Below, piece by piece: positions 16,134 through 24,808 of a stretch of DNA of 64,000 bases. Position numbers and translations under genes: made by a program. This stretch comes from Calothrix sp. HK-06 (GTDB taxonomy: Bacteria > Cyanobacteriota > Cyanobacteriia > Cyanobacteriales > Nostocaceae), in NCBI RefSeq assembly GCF_001904745.1, contig NZ_MRCD01000020.1, positions 39,477-103,476 of the forward strand. The letters are read 5' to 3'. The stretch's first letter is position 1; each line of letters opens with the position of its first letter. The notes under the pieces are model-generated. The model ran no database searches. It saw nothing but the letters and a program-made list of their open reading frames with translations, and was not told the origin of the DNA.

Positions 16134-18488
16134 TTAATTGAGTTTTTGTAGCTGTGCTACTCTGGGGTCGATGATTTTTGTGCCTAAGTTGGAAAATTTG
16201 ATAGCTACAGAGGTTTTGTGGTTTGGGTCAAATACGTGGGTAATTTCACCCTCTCCGAAAGTTTTATGTAGTACTATATCGCCAACTTCCCATTTTGTTA
16301 CTGTGGTTCCTGTACTGGTGCCACTTCGGTCACTTCTAATATTACTTGTACTAGTTCTAACATTAGCTTGGCGCGGACCTTGTTGTGTTGCTATTAATTC
16401 GGTAGGTAGCTCATCGAGAAACTGTGAACGAATAGCTGGTTCTCTACTACCGTATAATCTACGTTCGCGTGCGTGGCTAATAAATAATCTTTCTTGCGCG
16501 CGGGTAATACCAACGTAGCATAGGCGCCGTTCTTCTTCTAAAGCAGCAGGGTCTTGCATTGAACGGTAGTTAGGAAATAATCCTTGCTCTAAACCCACTA
16601 AAAAAACAATCGGAAATTCCAACCCTTTTGATGCATGTAATGTCATCAAAGATACTGCAGCTTCACCTTCTTTCAAATTATCTAAATCGGAACTAAGGGA
16701 AGTTTTTTCCAAGTAACCTTGTAAAGTGCCGCTATCTTCGTTTTCTTCTTGAAACTCTAATACGCCATTATAAAGCGCTTGAATGTTTTCGATTCTGTCT
16801 TGGGCTTCGTCGGTTCCCGATGTATGTAAATCTTGGACGTAACCAGAATCTTCAATTATACCCTGCACAAGTTCGGCAACTGGAAGCGTGTCAATTTGTT
16901 CTTGCCACTTTTTAATAATATTGGCAAACCCATTGACAGATTTTGCCGCACGTCCAGCTAAGGTATTAACAGATGTTTCATCGCTCAGTACTTCCCATAA
17001 AGTAGTGCCTAACTCTTGGGCAGCACGCGATAATGTATCAAGCGTTGACTTACCAATACCTCGTCTAGGAGTATTAATAACGCGCAGTATATTAACACTA
17101 TCGGCAGGATTAACAACAGCTTTGAGGTAAGCCAAAATATCCTTAATTTCTTTGCGGTCGTAGAATCTAAACCCACCAACAACCGTATAGGGAATTTGAT
17201 ATTTTACTAACAAATCCTCAAAGGGACGTGACTGAGCGTTAGTGCGATACAGTATAGAAAAACTTCCCCAATCTATATCAGGGTTTTCACGTTCAAGCCT
17301 ACGAATTTGGTTAATAACAAAATCAGCTTCTACAACTTCATCGTCAGCTTTAAACAAATAAATTTTCTCACCCGCAGAACGAGTTGGTTTAAGAACTTTA
17401 TCAATACGTTCTGTATTATTTTCAATTAAAGAATTCGCAGCTTCTAAAATATTCTCACACGAACGATAATTTTCTTCTAACTTTACCATCGTACTGGTAT
17501 CGTCATCATCTAAACCATCACCAAAATCGCCTTGAAAACCCATTAAAATGGTAAAGTCAGCCATTCTAAATGAGTAAATTGATTGATCCGCATCACCCAC
17601 CACGAAGGTAGAACGGTCATTCCAATTCCAATTACTTTTATCAGTTTCACCATTAGTAGATAGCAAGCGAATTAAATCATACTGTGTTCGATTAGTGTCT
17701 TGATACTCATCAACTAAAATATGATGAAACTTGCTATGCCAGTAATTTAAGATTTGTTTATTTTGTTGAAATAATCTTGTTGGTATCAAAATTAAATCGT
17801 CAAAGTCAAGCGCGTTGTTTTCCGCTAACCTATCTTGATAGCAACTGTAAACTTGAGAAATTATCCGACCACGATAATTAGGCTGTTCACGCTCAAACTC
17901 TTTGGGTGATAAACCTTGGTTCTTGGCGTTACTAATAGCATACCGTACTGAACGGGGTTCAAACTTTTTATCATCAAGGTCGAGTTGCTTTGTAACAATC
18001 TCCTTAATCATCGAGTTGACATCAGAGTCATCAAATATCGAGAAGTTTTTGTTCCATTTGCGGCCGTTTTCATCCTGGTATTTATCTATATCTAACCGGA
18101 GGATGCGCGAAAACAAACTGTGGAAAGTACCGCACCACATATTTTTGATAACATTCTTATAAACGCGCGAACGTAACTTCACCTGGTCATACTCAGGTAA
18201 TAAATCATACTTTTCTCCATATTCTTGCATCGCCATGTGGTCGGCGAAAAGTTTCTGGATACGTTCTTTCATTTCGCGCGCGGCTTTATTGGTAAAAGTA
18301 ACCGCTAAAATATTCTCTGGCTCAACATTGTGTTCGAGAATTAAATTAGCGATACGATAAGTCAGAGCGCGTGTTTTGCCAGAACCGGCGCCTGCCACAA
18401 CAAGCAAAGGTCCGCAGTAATGTTCGACGGCACGGCGTTGACTGGGGTTGAGGTGACTAAGGAAATTAGAAGTTGTCGTCATGGACAT
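16134..18488 (-). CDS. pcrA: ATP-dependent DNA helicase PcrA/UvrD
   Basis: A 784-residue superfamily 1A helicase, which unwinds DNA 3'-5' in repair and replication restart. Motifs run in order: the Q-motif LNPSQRRAVEH, Walker A VAGAGSGKTRAL near 30, motif Ia AVTFTNKAAREMKER, motif II DEYQDTNRTQ near 258, motif III VGDADQSIYSFRMAD, motif IV RTNAQSRPFED, motif V LMTLHASKGLEFPIVF and motif VI YVGITRAQERLF. The C-terminal tail ends in a KWEVGDIVLHKTFGEGEI-type Tudor-like domain that in PcrA binds RNA polymerase. Length and motif set are normal. It stands alone. Confidence 0.95.
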   Translation of the reverse strand: MSMTTTSNFLSHLNPSQRRAVEHYCGPLLVVAGAGSGKTRALTYRIANLILEHNVEPENILAVTFTNKAAREMKERIQKLFADHMAMQEYGEKYDLLPEYDQVKLRSRVYKNVIKNMWCGTFHSLFSRILRLDIDKYQDENGRKWNKNFSIFDDSDVNSMIKEIVTKQLDLDDKKFEPRSVRYAISNAKNQGLSPKEFEREQPNYRGRIISQVYSCYQDRLAENNALDFDDLILIPTRLFQQNKQILNYWHSKFHHILVDEYQDTNRTQYDLIRLLSTNGETDKSNWNWNDRSTFVVGDADQSIYSFRMADFTILMGFQGDFGDGLDDDDTSTMVKLEENYRSCENILEAANSLIENNTERIDKVLKPTRSAGEKIYLFKADDEVVEADFVINQIRRLERENPDIDWGSFSILYRTNAQSRPFEDLLVKYQIPYTVVGGFRFYDRKEIKDILAYLKAVVNPADSVNILRVINTPRRGIGKSTLDTLSRAAQELGTTLWEVLSDETSVNTLAGRAAKSVNGFANIIKKWQEQIDTLPVAELVQGIIEDSGYVQDLHTSGTDEAQDRIENIQALYNGVLEFQEENEDSGTLQGYLEKTSLSSDLDNLKEGEAAVSLMTLHASKGLEFPIVFLVGLEQGLFPNYRSMQDPAALEEERRLCYVGITRAQERLFISHARERRLYGSREPAIRSQFLDELPTELIATQQGPRQANVRTSTSNIRSDRSGTSTGTTVTKWEVGDIVLHKTFGEGEITHVFDPNHKTSVAIKFSNLGTKIIDPRVAQLQKLN

Positions 18489-19242
18489 AGTGCAATGTGT
18501 TGAGCAGACGTAGCCTCACATTAATATATAACTATAGCTATCGGCTACACTACACTATCCTACCGGATTTTAGTTATAAGTATTATGTTGTATGGGTGCC
18601 TGTCGTGAGATACCCGAATTAATTAAATATTGCGTAGGTTGGGTGGAGGCTTTGTGGAACCCAACATAAAACAATAATCAACTTAATAAAGGTTCCTTGT
18701 AAGTACCATTCGCCTCTAAAATGTGAAATAGCCCAATTGATATTGTAAAAGGATAAAAAAATGACACTAAAGCAATTAGAAAACTGGGCACAAGCATAAA
18801 TTTACAACACCGCAAAAGCTGAAGTAAGACCAAATATTGGGATTTCGATACTGGTAATTAAGAAATTGCGCCGCGTTTTTTTTAAGTCATAAATTCCTTT
18901 ACGAGGTTCTCTCGTCTGTCTGAATATTCGTTAATAAAAATAATTTAGGAAATAAAAGTCCAGAACGTTAATTGATAGCATTTTTTGTTTTCATATCAGG
19001 CGCCAGTCGCTACAATGTTTATGCTAGCGTACAGGAACTAGCTCCTTAATATATTAATGGTGCGTGAAAGCACTTGAATTTTGCGTTACATTGCTTGATA
19101 GTAACAGCTTTTACGCACCCTACCTTAATGCGCGTTGGCGCCGACAAATGTTTAAGGGGCGTGCTATTCCACCCTATTGATACTTCAACCTATGGAATGA
19201 TTACCTCGTCAGTGTTTTAGTTTTATTATTTAGCAGTAAAGA
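18489..19242. other. Gene-poor stretch with repeats and a decayed small reading frame
   Basis: About 750 bases upstream of pcrA hold a GTAGGTTGGGTGGAG repeat with its partner GGAACCCAAC (18633-18666), a small broken reading frame (18761-18892, listed separately) and two GGCGCC palindromes. The pcrA promoter must be near 18490-18600 reading leftward. No tRNA or other RNA gene was recognised. Confidence 0.5.
18761..18892 (+). pseudogene. Small reading frame interrupted by TAA
   Basis: After an AAAGGATA ribosome-binding-like site, ATG at 18761 begins MTLKQLENWAQA and stops at TAA 18797-18799. The same frame then runs on as IYNTAKAEVRPNIGISILVIKK to a second stop at 18890. The initiation context and continued open frame suggest a former gene of about 43 codons, or the 5' end of a longer one, with a CAA/GAA-to-TAA change. 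The family is not recognised and chance cannot be excluded. Confidence 0.35.
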
Positions 19243-19272
19243 GTGAAAAGCAGTTTATCTGTTTTTGAGGTT

Positions 19273-19491
19273 ATGGATATCAGATATAGATGGAAAAACG
19301 GCGCCGCACCAAGTCGAGACCAAGCTGCACACGAACAGCATTTGCTCGATGAAAGTCAATTCAGTAATGAACAAGATAAAAAAATTGCTGAGGACACAGC
19401 CAGGAAAAAACTTGGTGTACCTTTGGTAACAGAGGATGAGGCGCGCTCCGTATTACCAAAAGCAGCTCCCTCAGATTCACAAATACAATAA
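19273..19491 (+). CDS. Small hypothetical charged protein
   Basis: A 72-residue soluble protein (MDIRYRWKNGAAPSR at the start), rich in charged residues and Gln/His (DQAAHEQHLLDESQF), with a C-terminal KKLGVPLVTEDEARSVLP segment. I recognise no family. ATG at 19273 is preceded by GAGG with tight spacing; a GTG at 19243 would add ten residues. A clean hairpin follows 23 bases after the stop, supporting a real transcription unit. Confidence 0.45.
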   Translation: MDIRYRWKNGAAPSRDQAAHEQHLLDESQFSNEQDKKIAEDTARKKLGVPLVTEDEARSVLPKAAPSDSQIQ

Positions 19492-19513
19492 ACATCTACA
19501 AAAATATTAATAA

Positions 19514-19535
19514 AAAGCCTGCGTAGGCAGGCTTT
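19514..19535 (+). terminator. Hairpin after the small gene
   Basis: A perfect 9-base-pair stem AAAGCCTGC / GCAGGCTTT with a GTAG loop lies just after the stop of the small gene at 19491. The A-rich left and T-rich right ends let it work in either direction, but the T-run is short. A second, imperfect hairpin (CCCAGGC...GCCTTGGG) follows at once. Confidence 0.5.
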
Positions 19536-19560
19536 GCTCGTATAGCCCAGGCTTTAGCCT

Positions 19561-19608
19561 TGGGGTTTGAGGTTTGGGGTTGGGGGTTTGGGATTTGAGG
19601 TTTGAGTT
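19561..19608 (+). repeat. G-rich short tandem repeat (GGGTTTG-like)
   Basis: About 48 bases are built from variants of a 7-base unit (GGGGTTTG, AGGTTTG, GGGATTTG). This is the short-tandemly-repeated type known from heterocystous cyanobacteria. Four or more G-runs of three to five on the plus strand could form a G-quadruplex. It lies directly at the 3' end of the transporter gene encoded on the other strand. Confidence 0.6.
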
Positions 19609-19613
19609 TTAAA

Positions 19614-20951
19614 TTAAATTAAAAACCTAAAAAATACATACAAAGCCGAAGTAATTAATTGTAGCATCATCACCGGAATACCATAACGCAAAAACGTTTT
19701 GAATGAAATACGGCATCCATGTTGTTCGGATACACCTGCTGCGACTATATTTGATGATGCTCCTACTAATGTACCATTACCTCCTAATGTGGCGCCGAAC
19801 ATCATTGCATAAAATAGAGGTAGTACTTCTAGAGGAAATTGTCCGTTAAAATTTGCTTGGAGAACTTCAGCAGGTGCCAATCCAACATTAACTACATACT
19901 GTTTAAGTAGGGGTACCATCGCTACCACTAACGGAATGTTAGGCACAACACTCGATAATAATCCAACGAAAAAGATTAAAAATATTGAACCTAAAGCAAT
20001 ATTTTTTCCCAATACTGCCGCCAATACTCCAGATAAGTTATTAATTACTCCTGTTTTTTCTAATCCTCCTATTAACACAAAGATACTCATAAAAAATATC
20101 AGTGTACTCCAATCAACATCACGAAGAATATTATTCACCGTATCTATTTTACTATTGTGTGCAAGTAGCATTGCTAATCCGGCGCCTAAAAGAGCTACGG
20201 CAGCAGGTGAAACTGGTACTGGTAACCCTTCACCTATAACAAAAAATAGTAAAACTAGAGCTACTATTAACCCTCCTAATGCTAAAACACGTGGATGATT
20301 AATTTTAGGGTGCGGTAGTTCTTGTAAAGTATAAAGTTTTGTATTCCAAATTTTACGAAATAAAAATGGTAAGGTGGCAGTAACCGTCAAAATAGCAATT
20401 GCTCCACCGAAACTTAAGCGATATAAGTAATCGATAAAACTTAGATTTATGGCATCGCCAACTATATATGTAGCTGGGTCGCCAACTATTGTTAATAGTC
20501 CTGCACTATTTGCAACAAATACTAGTAATAAAAGTAATGGTACAAAATTTACTCCTAATTCTTCCGCCATTGGAGGAATTAATGGTGCCAGTAACATAAC
20601 TGTAGTCGCATTAGGTAAGACAGCACAAATTGGGGTTGTAATTATGACAATACCTAAAAGCAACCGTTTACCTTCACCTTTGGCTAAAATTACTAGTTGT
20701 GTAGCTAAATACTCAAAAATTTTAGTTGGTTCAAATGCTCGAACTAGAACCATTACACCAAAAAATAGCGCTAAAGTCCCGTGACTGTTACCAATGTAAC
20801 CAACAGCGTCTTTCAAAGTCATGACATTTGTAAACACAAGCAATAATGCACCTAATAAAGTTGCAATTGTCAAGTGTACCCACTCAGTCATTATTAAAAA
20901 AATAACGCACAGAAATGTGATAATGCTAACCAGCGCTTGCCAATTCTCCAC
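19614..20951 (-). CDS. ArsB/NhaD-family ion transporter
   Basis: A 445-residue membrane protein of the ion transporter (IT) superfamily. It has 11-12 hydrophobic helices in two halves, with the conserved PNATTVMLLAPLIPPMA and NSAGLLTIVGDPATYIVGDA segments in the first and SSVVPNIPLVVAMVPLL and GNGTLVGASSNIV in the second. These match the paired re-entrant substrate loops (GDP-T, G-S-N) of ArsB, NhaD and YbiR-like anion or Na+/H+ carriers. The substrate cannot be told; sulfate, arsenite, silicate-like anions or sodium all occur. It lies downstream of an ABC importer but is cut off from it by the terminator at 21015-21041. Confidence 0.8.
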   Translation of the reverse strand: MENWQALVSIITFLCVIFLIMTEWVHLTIATLLGALLLVFTNVMTLKDAVGYIGNSHGTLALFFGVMVLVRAFEPTKIFEYLATQLVILAKGEGKRLLLGIVIITTPICAVLPNATTVMLLAPLIPPMAEELGVNFVPLLLLLVFVANSAGLLTIVGDPATYIVGDAINLSFIDYLYRLSFGGAIAILTVTATLPFLFRKIWNTKLYTLQELPHPKINHPRVLALGGLIVALVLLFFVIGEGLPVPVSPAAVALLGAGLAMLLAHNSKIDTVNNILRDVDWSTLIFFMSIFVLIGGLEKTGVINNLSGVLAAVLGKNIALGSIFLIFFVGLLSSVVPNIPLVVAMVPLLKQYVVNVGLAPAEVLQANFNGQFPLEVLPLFYAMMFGATLGGNGTLVGASSNIVAAGVSEQHGCRISFKTFLRYGIPVMMLQLITSALYVFFRFLI

Positions 20952-21014
20952 ACTTGGTACCCCTAATGATATGAAATTTTTGAGAATGTCTCATAAGATA
21001 GTCGCATATTAGCG

Positions 21015-21041
21015 AAAAAAAGCCACCTTCAATCGGTGGCT
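21015..21041 (-). terminator. Intrinsic terminator of the ABC importer operon
   Basis: On the minus strand a 7-base-pair stem AGCCACC / GGTGGCT with a 7-base loop is followed by a run of T. It lies 44 bases after the stop of the ATPase gene (21085), where an operon end is expected. Confidence 0.8.
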
Positions 21042-21084
21042 AGTTTATAATATTTTGCATTTTTTTTAATTTTTGTAAGTGGAA

Positions 21085-21921
21085 CTAATCTTCGGCAGTA
21101 AAGTTACGTTCAAGGAAATTAAGAGCATAGTTACGAAGTTCGTAATACTCTTTTGAATTTCGCATTTCGGCTAGATTTCTCGGATGAGAGAAGGGTACAT
21201 CTAAAATTTCACCAATATTAGCTGAAGGTCCATTGGTCATTAGAACGATGCGGTCTGACATGTAAATGGCTTCATCAACATCATGAGTAATCATCATTAC
21301 CGCTTGTTTATGATTTTCCCAAATATCCAAAACTTGACGCTGTAATTTACCACGTGTTAGTGCATCTAGCGCACCAAATGGTTCATCCATTAACAACATT
21401 TTAGGGCGAATTGCTAATGCGCGTGCGATACCGACACGCTGTTTCATCCCTCCAGATAATTCATCAGGGTACTTATCGGCAGCAGAGGTCAAATTTACCA
21501 TTGCCAAATGCTCGTTAACAATACTGACTTTCTCCGCACGATTGGCATCTTTTAATACCTCATCGATTGCTAAACGGATATTTTCCCGCACCGTCAACCA
21601 AGGTAATAATGAGTATTGTTGAAATACCATCATCCTCTCGGCGCCGGGTTTACGAATTTCTTTGCCATCAAGTAGCACCTTTCCGGAAGTAGCTCTTTCT
21701 AAACCTGCCACAATTTTAAGAAGTGTAGATTTACCACATCCAGAATGTCCAATTACAGAAATATATTCATTCTCGCTAATCGTGAGATTGACATTATCTA
21801 GAACCACAAACTCGCTGCCATCTTGCTTGGGATATGACTTACGCAAATTAATAACTTCTAAAAATTCACGACGGTTCAAATTTGGCTCCTCGTAACTCGT
21901 GTTCGTTATGGTAGATTTCAT
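21085..21921 (-). CDS. ABC importer ATPase, NrtD/CmpD/SsuB family
   Basis: A 278-residue nucleotide-binding subunit energising import. Walker A is GHSGCGKSTLL near 59-69, the Q-loop lies in MVFQQYSLLPWLTVREN, the signature is LSGGMKQRVGIARAL, Walker B is MLLMDEPFGALD and the H-loop is MMITHDVDEAIYMSDR. FQQYSLLPW and the overall layout match the nitrate/bicarbonate/taurine ATPases (NrtD, CmpD, TauB, SsuB). There is no fused substrate-binding domain as in NrtC. It is the third gene after permease and binding protein, about 100 bases behind the latter, and is followed by a terminator. Confidence 0.88.
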   Translation of the reverse strand: MKSTITNTSYEEPNLNRREFLEVINLRKSYPKQDGSEFVVLDNVNLTISENEYISVIGHSGCGKSTLLKIVAGLERATSGKVLLDGKEIRKPGAERMMVFQQYSLLPWLTVRENIRLAIDEVLKDANRAEKVSIVNEHLAMVNLTSAADKYPDELSGGMKQRVGIARALAIRPKMLLMDEPFGALDALTRGKLQRQVLDIWENHKQAVMMITHDVDEAIYMSDRIVLMTNGPSANIGEILDVPFSHPRNLAEMRNSKEYYELRNYALNFLERNFTAED

Positions 21922-22023
21922 TTTATACCTCTAAGTATGGAAAAAATAGAAAAGGTCGCAACTAAGTACTCTCTTAATACTGCATAGGCTTTGAATAGGT
22001 GGAAGCTATTTCAAGTAAACTCT

Positions 22024-23433
22024 CTAGGACATAAAGAAGGACTGGGGAGCATTTGCGCGAATTTTAAAACTCTTGAGATAGCCTATGGGGTCACTAGGGT
22101 CAAATGCTTTTTTGTCAATAAAAGATTCCGTAAGCTCGATTTTATAATCCTCTTTTGGAGACTGAATACCCATTTCAGCAGCGATTTCACGATACAGGTC
22201 TGTTCGCCATGCTTTACGTGCTAGCTGTTCGGCATTTTTGGGAAACTCTTTATTTTGTCCCCACCTTGTTGCTTGCGTCATCAGCCACAAACTTTCAGAC
22301 TGCCACAAAAATGTTGAATGGTCATTGGGTATACGAGCTAAATTTGGTGGTAAATCAAAGAATATTGTTGTTTCTGGTGATGATACTACTCGCTTCTTTC
22401 CATCAAAACCGCCATAATCATATTCTCCGACGATTGCCGGACGAGTTAACTTTGGTTTGGCACCTGTAAAGGAACGATTAGAGATAATTTTGGCAACTTC
22501 TTCACGGTTTTTGGGGTTGCTACAGTACTGACAAGCTTCAATCATTGCCTTAACTAATGAGCGATAGGTTTTAGGGTTTTCTGTGATGAAAGATTCCATC
22601 ACCGCAAGTAACCTATCAGGGTGTCCTTCCCATATTTCGCGTCCTTGGGCAAAGGTAAAACCGATACCATCGTTACCAGTAATCGCTCGTGTATTCCAAG
22701 GCTCTGCGACCATATAACCTTGCATTGCCCCAATTCGCATATTGACCACCATCTGCGGTGGAGGAATTATCACAATCCGAAATTCCTTATCAGGCGCCAC
22801 TCCTGCTGCGGCTGTTAAGTAACGAATAAAGTACTCGTATATTGAAGAACTAAGTACAACCGCCCATACACGATTTTCTCGAGGTAGTTTCCCGAAATAA
22901 TTACGAAAATCACGTCCAAAAGCTTCTAAATCTCCGTTGTAATCAAGCCAGGGTCGCAACCCAGATTTCCACATCGCCTTATTCATAGTTAAGGCATTAC
23001 CATGACGGTGAATCGTCATCGCTGCACATAATGGGGCATGACGGGCGCCTTCAGCACCTGTACGAGCGTTTGTTACTGCACCGCATACTACAGGTGCAGC
23101 ATCTAAGCGTCCAAAAATAACTCCATCTCGCGACGTGCCCCAGCTAGCTTCACGATTAAGGGTTACATTCAATCCATACTTGCGGAAAAATCCTTTTTCC
23201 CACGCAATAGCAAATGGCGCACAATCGTTTACTGGTACATAACCAACAGTAAGGTTGGGTTTTTCGAGAGTTTTGGGGTTGACAACCTGTTCAATTTCTA
23301 ATGCCTGCTTCGATAAACCGCGTGGCGATCGGTTCGCGTTGACAGCACAGGAAGACAATACGCTAGTCGCTGCGGTTGCTCCTATACCTTGGATAAAATG
23401 GCGCCGCGTCCAATTATTATTTGTGTTACTCAT
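22024..23433 (-). CDS. NrtA/CmpA-family substrate-binding lipoprotein (Tat-exported)
   Basis: A 469-residue binding protein of the nitrate/nitrite/bicarbonate/cyanate group. The N-terminus carries a Tat signal (TRRHFIQGIGA, Arg pair at 10-11) fused to a lipobox LSSC (Cys29), so it is probably exported folded and lipid-anchored. The body has the NMT1/NrtA pattern: VGYVPVNDCAPFAIAWEKGFF, APVVCGAV, MTIHRHGNALTMNK, GYMVAEPWNTRAI and the C-terminal CmpA/NrtA-like extension. The ligand is likely a small anion such as nitrate, cyanate or bicarbonate; sequence alone does not decide. It follows the permease gene by 35 bases. Confidence 0.87.
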   Translation of the reverse strand: MSNTNNNWTRRHFIQGIGATAATSVLSSCAVNANRSPRGLSKQALEIEQVVNPKTLEKPNLTVGYVPVNDCAPFAIAWEKGFFRKYGLNVTLNREASWGTSRDGVIFGRLDAAPVVCGAVTNARTGAEGARHAPLCAAMTIHRHGNALTMNKAMWKSGLRPWLDYNGDLEAFGRDFRNYFGKLPRENRVWAVVLSSSIYEYFIRYLTAAAGVAPDKEFRIVIIPPPQMVVNMRIGAMQGYMVAEPWNTRAITGNDGIGFTFAQGREIWEGHPDRLLAVMESFITENPKTYRSLVKAMIEACQYCSNPKNREEVAKIISNRSFTGAKPKLTRPAIVGEYDYGGFDGKKRVVSSPETTIFFDLPPNLARIPNDHSTFLWQSESLWLMTQATRWGQNKEFPKNAEQLARKAWRTDLYREIAAEMGIQSPKEDYKIELTESFIDKKAFDPSDPIGYLKSFKIRANAPQSFFMS

Positions 23434-23468
23434 CGTCTTATTAGAATGTATGGTTCAGAAGAAAGGAT

Positions 23469-24308
23469 CTATTTACGATGGGTAACAAATTCTTGGAGTT
23501 TGCCAACAGCGTAATCGAGTAATAGTCCAGTCAAACCTATTACAAACACTGCCAGAAAAACTGAGTTTAAGTTAAGCCGACTCCACTCGTCCCAGACAAA
23601 AAACCCAATACCCACACCACCTGTTAACATTTCTACTGCCACAATTACAAGCCAAGCGATCCCCAGGCTAATTCGTAAACCCGTAAAAATGTAAGGTAAA
23701 CTTGCAGGTAAGATAATTTTGACAATTTGGCGCCAGCGAGGCATTTCTATAACTCGCGCGACATCGAGGTAGTCTTTGGGAACACTCGACACTCCCAAAG
23801 CTGTATTAATAATAGTAGGCCAGAGCGAAGTAATGAAAATTACGAAAATCGCTGATGGGTCTGCAAGATTGAAAATAGCTAAAGCAATTGGTAGCCAAGC
23901 TAAAGGTGATACAGGTTTGAAGATTTGAATGACAGGATTAAGTGCCATCATTGCTTGCTTAGACATACCAACTAGAAACCCGACGGGGATCGCAACTAAG
24001 GCACCTAAGCCAAATCCAATCAACACGCGACGTAAACTAGCTATTAGTAACCAACCAATCCCTAAGTTACCGGGTCCCCGTTCAAAAAACGGATTCATTA
24101 TATAGTCTAGATTTGCAACTAGTGCCTCTGCTGGAGTTGGCATCAGTTGAGGATTTAAAATTGCAATTAGCCACCACAGCAAAATTACCCCCAAAAACCC
24201 CGCACAAGGAAGCAAAAAACTATCGCGTAGAATAAAGGGCTTAGAACGGCGCCATACCGCTTGCCCAGCAACCGCCGCAATTGCTGCTAAATTTAATTGG
24301 AATATCAC
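23469..24308 (-). CDS. ABC importer permease, NrtB/CmpB family
   Basis: A 279-residue permease with the binding-protein-dependent transport fold. A first membrane helix (FLGVILLWWLIAIL) precedes a periplasmic stretch, and four or five more helices follow. The cytoplasmic EAA-like loop (VARVIEMPRWRQIVKIILPASLPYIFTGLR, read as MPRWRQIVKIILPASLPY) contacts the ATPase. TGGVGIGFFVWDEWSRLN near the end is typical for NrtB/CmpB/TauC. It is the first gene of a permease-binding protein-ATPase operon, which differs from the usual A-B-(C)-D order. It is preceded by a 100-base leader after the riboswitch listed at 24411. Confidence 0.88.
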   Translation of the reverse strand: MIFQLNLAAIAAVAGQAVWRRSKPFILRDSFLLPCAGFLGVILLWWLIAILNPQLMPTPAEALVANLDYIMNPFFERGPGNLGIGWLLIASLRRVLIGFGLGALVAIPVGFLVGMSKQAMMALNPVIQIFKPVSPLAWLPIALAIFNLADPSAIFVIFITSLWPTIINTALGVSSVPKDYLDVARVIEMPRWRQIVKIILPASLPYIFTGLRISLGIAWLVIVAVEMLTGGVGIGFFVWDEWSRLNLNSVFLAVFVIGLTGLLLDYAVGKLQEFVTHRK

Positions 24309-24338
24309 AGAGTAACCTCAACAGATTTTAGTAGGTAC

Positions 24339-24369
24339 AAAAAATCCGAGCAGTACCAGCCGAGGATAT
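24339..24369 (-). terminator. Possible expression-platform terminator of the riboswitch
   Basis: On the minus strand an imperfect stem (ATCC...GGC / GC...GGAT with mismatches) is followed directly by a run of six T (forward 24339-24344). It lies between the riboswitch and the permease start, where a ligand-controlled terminator would be expected. The stem is weak, so this is tentative. Confidence 0.35.
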
Positions 24370-24410
24370 CTGAATTAAGATTGCAACAGTAAAATTAATA
24401 TAGTGCTATC

Positions 24411-24530
24411 TTTTCAGTTTCCTCTCAATGCCTACGAAGTTAGCTGACGGGCTAGAGTTGAGAGATACTCCTCTTTCTACTTTCAAAAGATACGCCCCAA
24501 AAGTGGTTCCTCCGTTCCGACAATTTTTAT
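24411..24530 (-). ncRNA. ydaO/yuaA-type riboswitch (cyclic di-AMP sensor)
   Basis: On the minus strand the leader of the ABC importer holds the conserved blocks of this riboswitch in order: CGGAACGGAGGAACCA (about 24504-24520), TTTTGGGGCGTATC (24489-24502), a variable hairpin (GAGGAGT...ACTCT), and the highly conserved GCCCGTCAGCTAAC (24439-24452) and TTCGTAGGC followed by GAGAGGAAAC (24411-24438). The class binds cyclic di-AMP and usually turns genes off when the ligand is high; typical targets are osmolyte and ion transport and cell-wall genes. Here it precedes a permease, a binding protein and an ATPase of the nitrate/bicarbonate family. The call rests on primary-sequence blocks; pairing was checked only by eye. 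Confidence 0.82.
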
Positions 24531-24551
24531 TATATATACTTAGCCTTAACT

Positions 24552-24566
24552 AGTATAATTTATACT
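24552..24566 (-). promoter_or_regulatory. Odd palindrome at the promoter of the riboswitch operon
   Basis: AGTATAA-T-TTATACT is a perfect 15-base inverted repeat about 20 bases upstream of the riboswitch. On the minus strand it contains TATAAAT and TATACT hexamers suitable as a -10 element. It may be just the promoter or also an operator; no matching -35 stands out. Confidence 0.35.
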
Positions 24567-24808
24567 GTCGAATTAGGCTGACTTACTCTGAACATAATTT
24601 TAACATTAATACTACTGTATATCTATCTTTCTTTAGGTTTAGCATTATTTATAACTGTACAGCTCTTAATTCACATTAACTTAGTTAAACACCCTTGTAA
24701 TTACTCTTTAAGATAGATAAAATATATTTTATTTCCTGCTATAGACAGTTACGTGACTAAAATAATTGCAATAAAAATAATATTATTCCTAATTCTTAAG
24801 AATAAATA

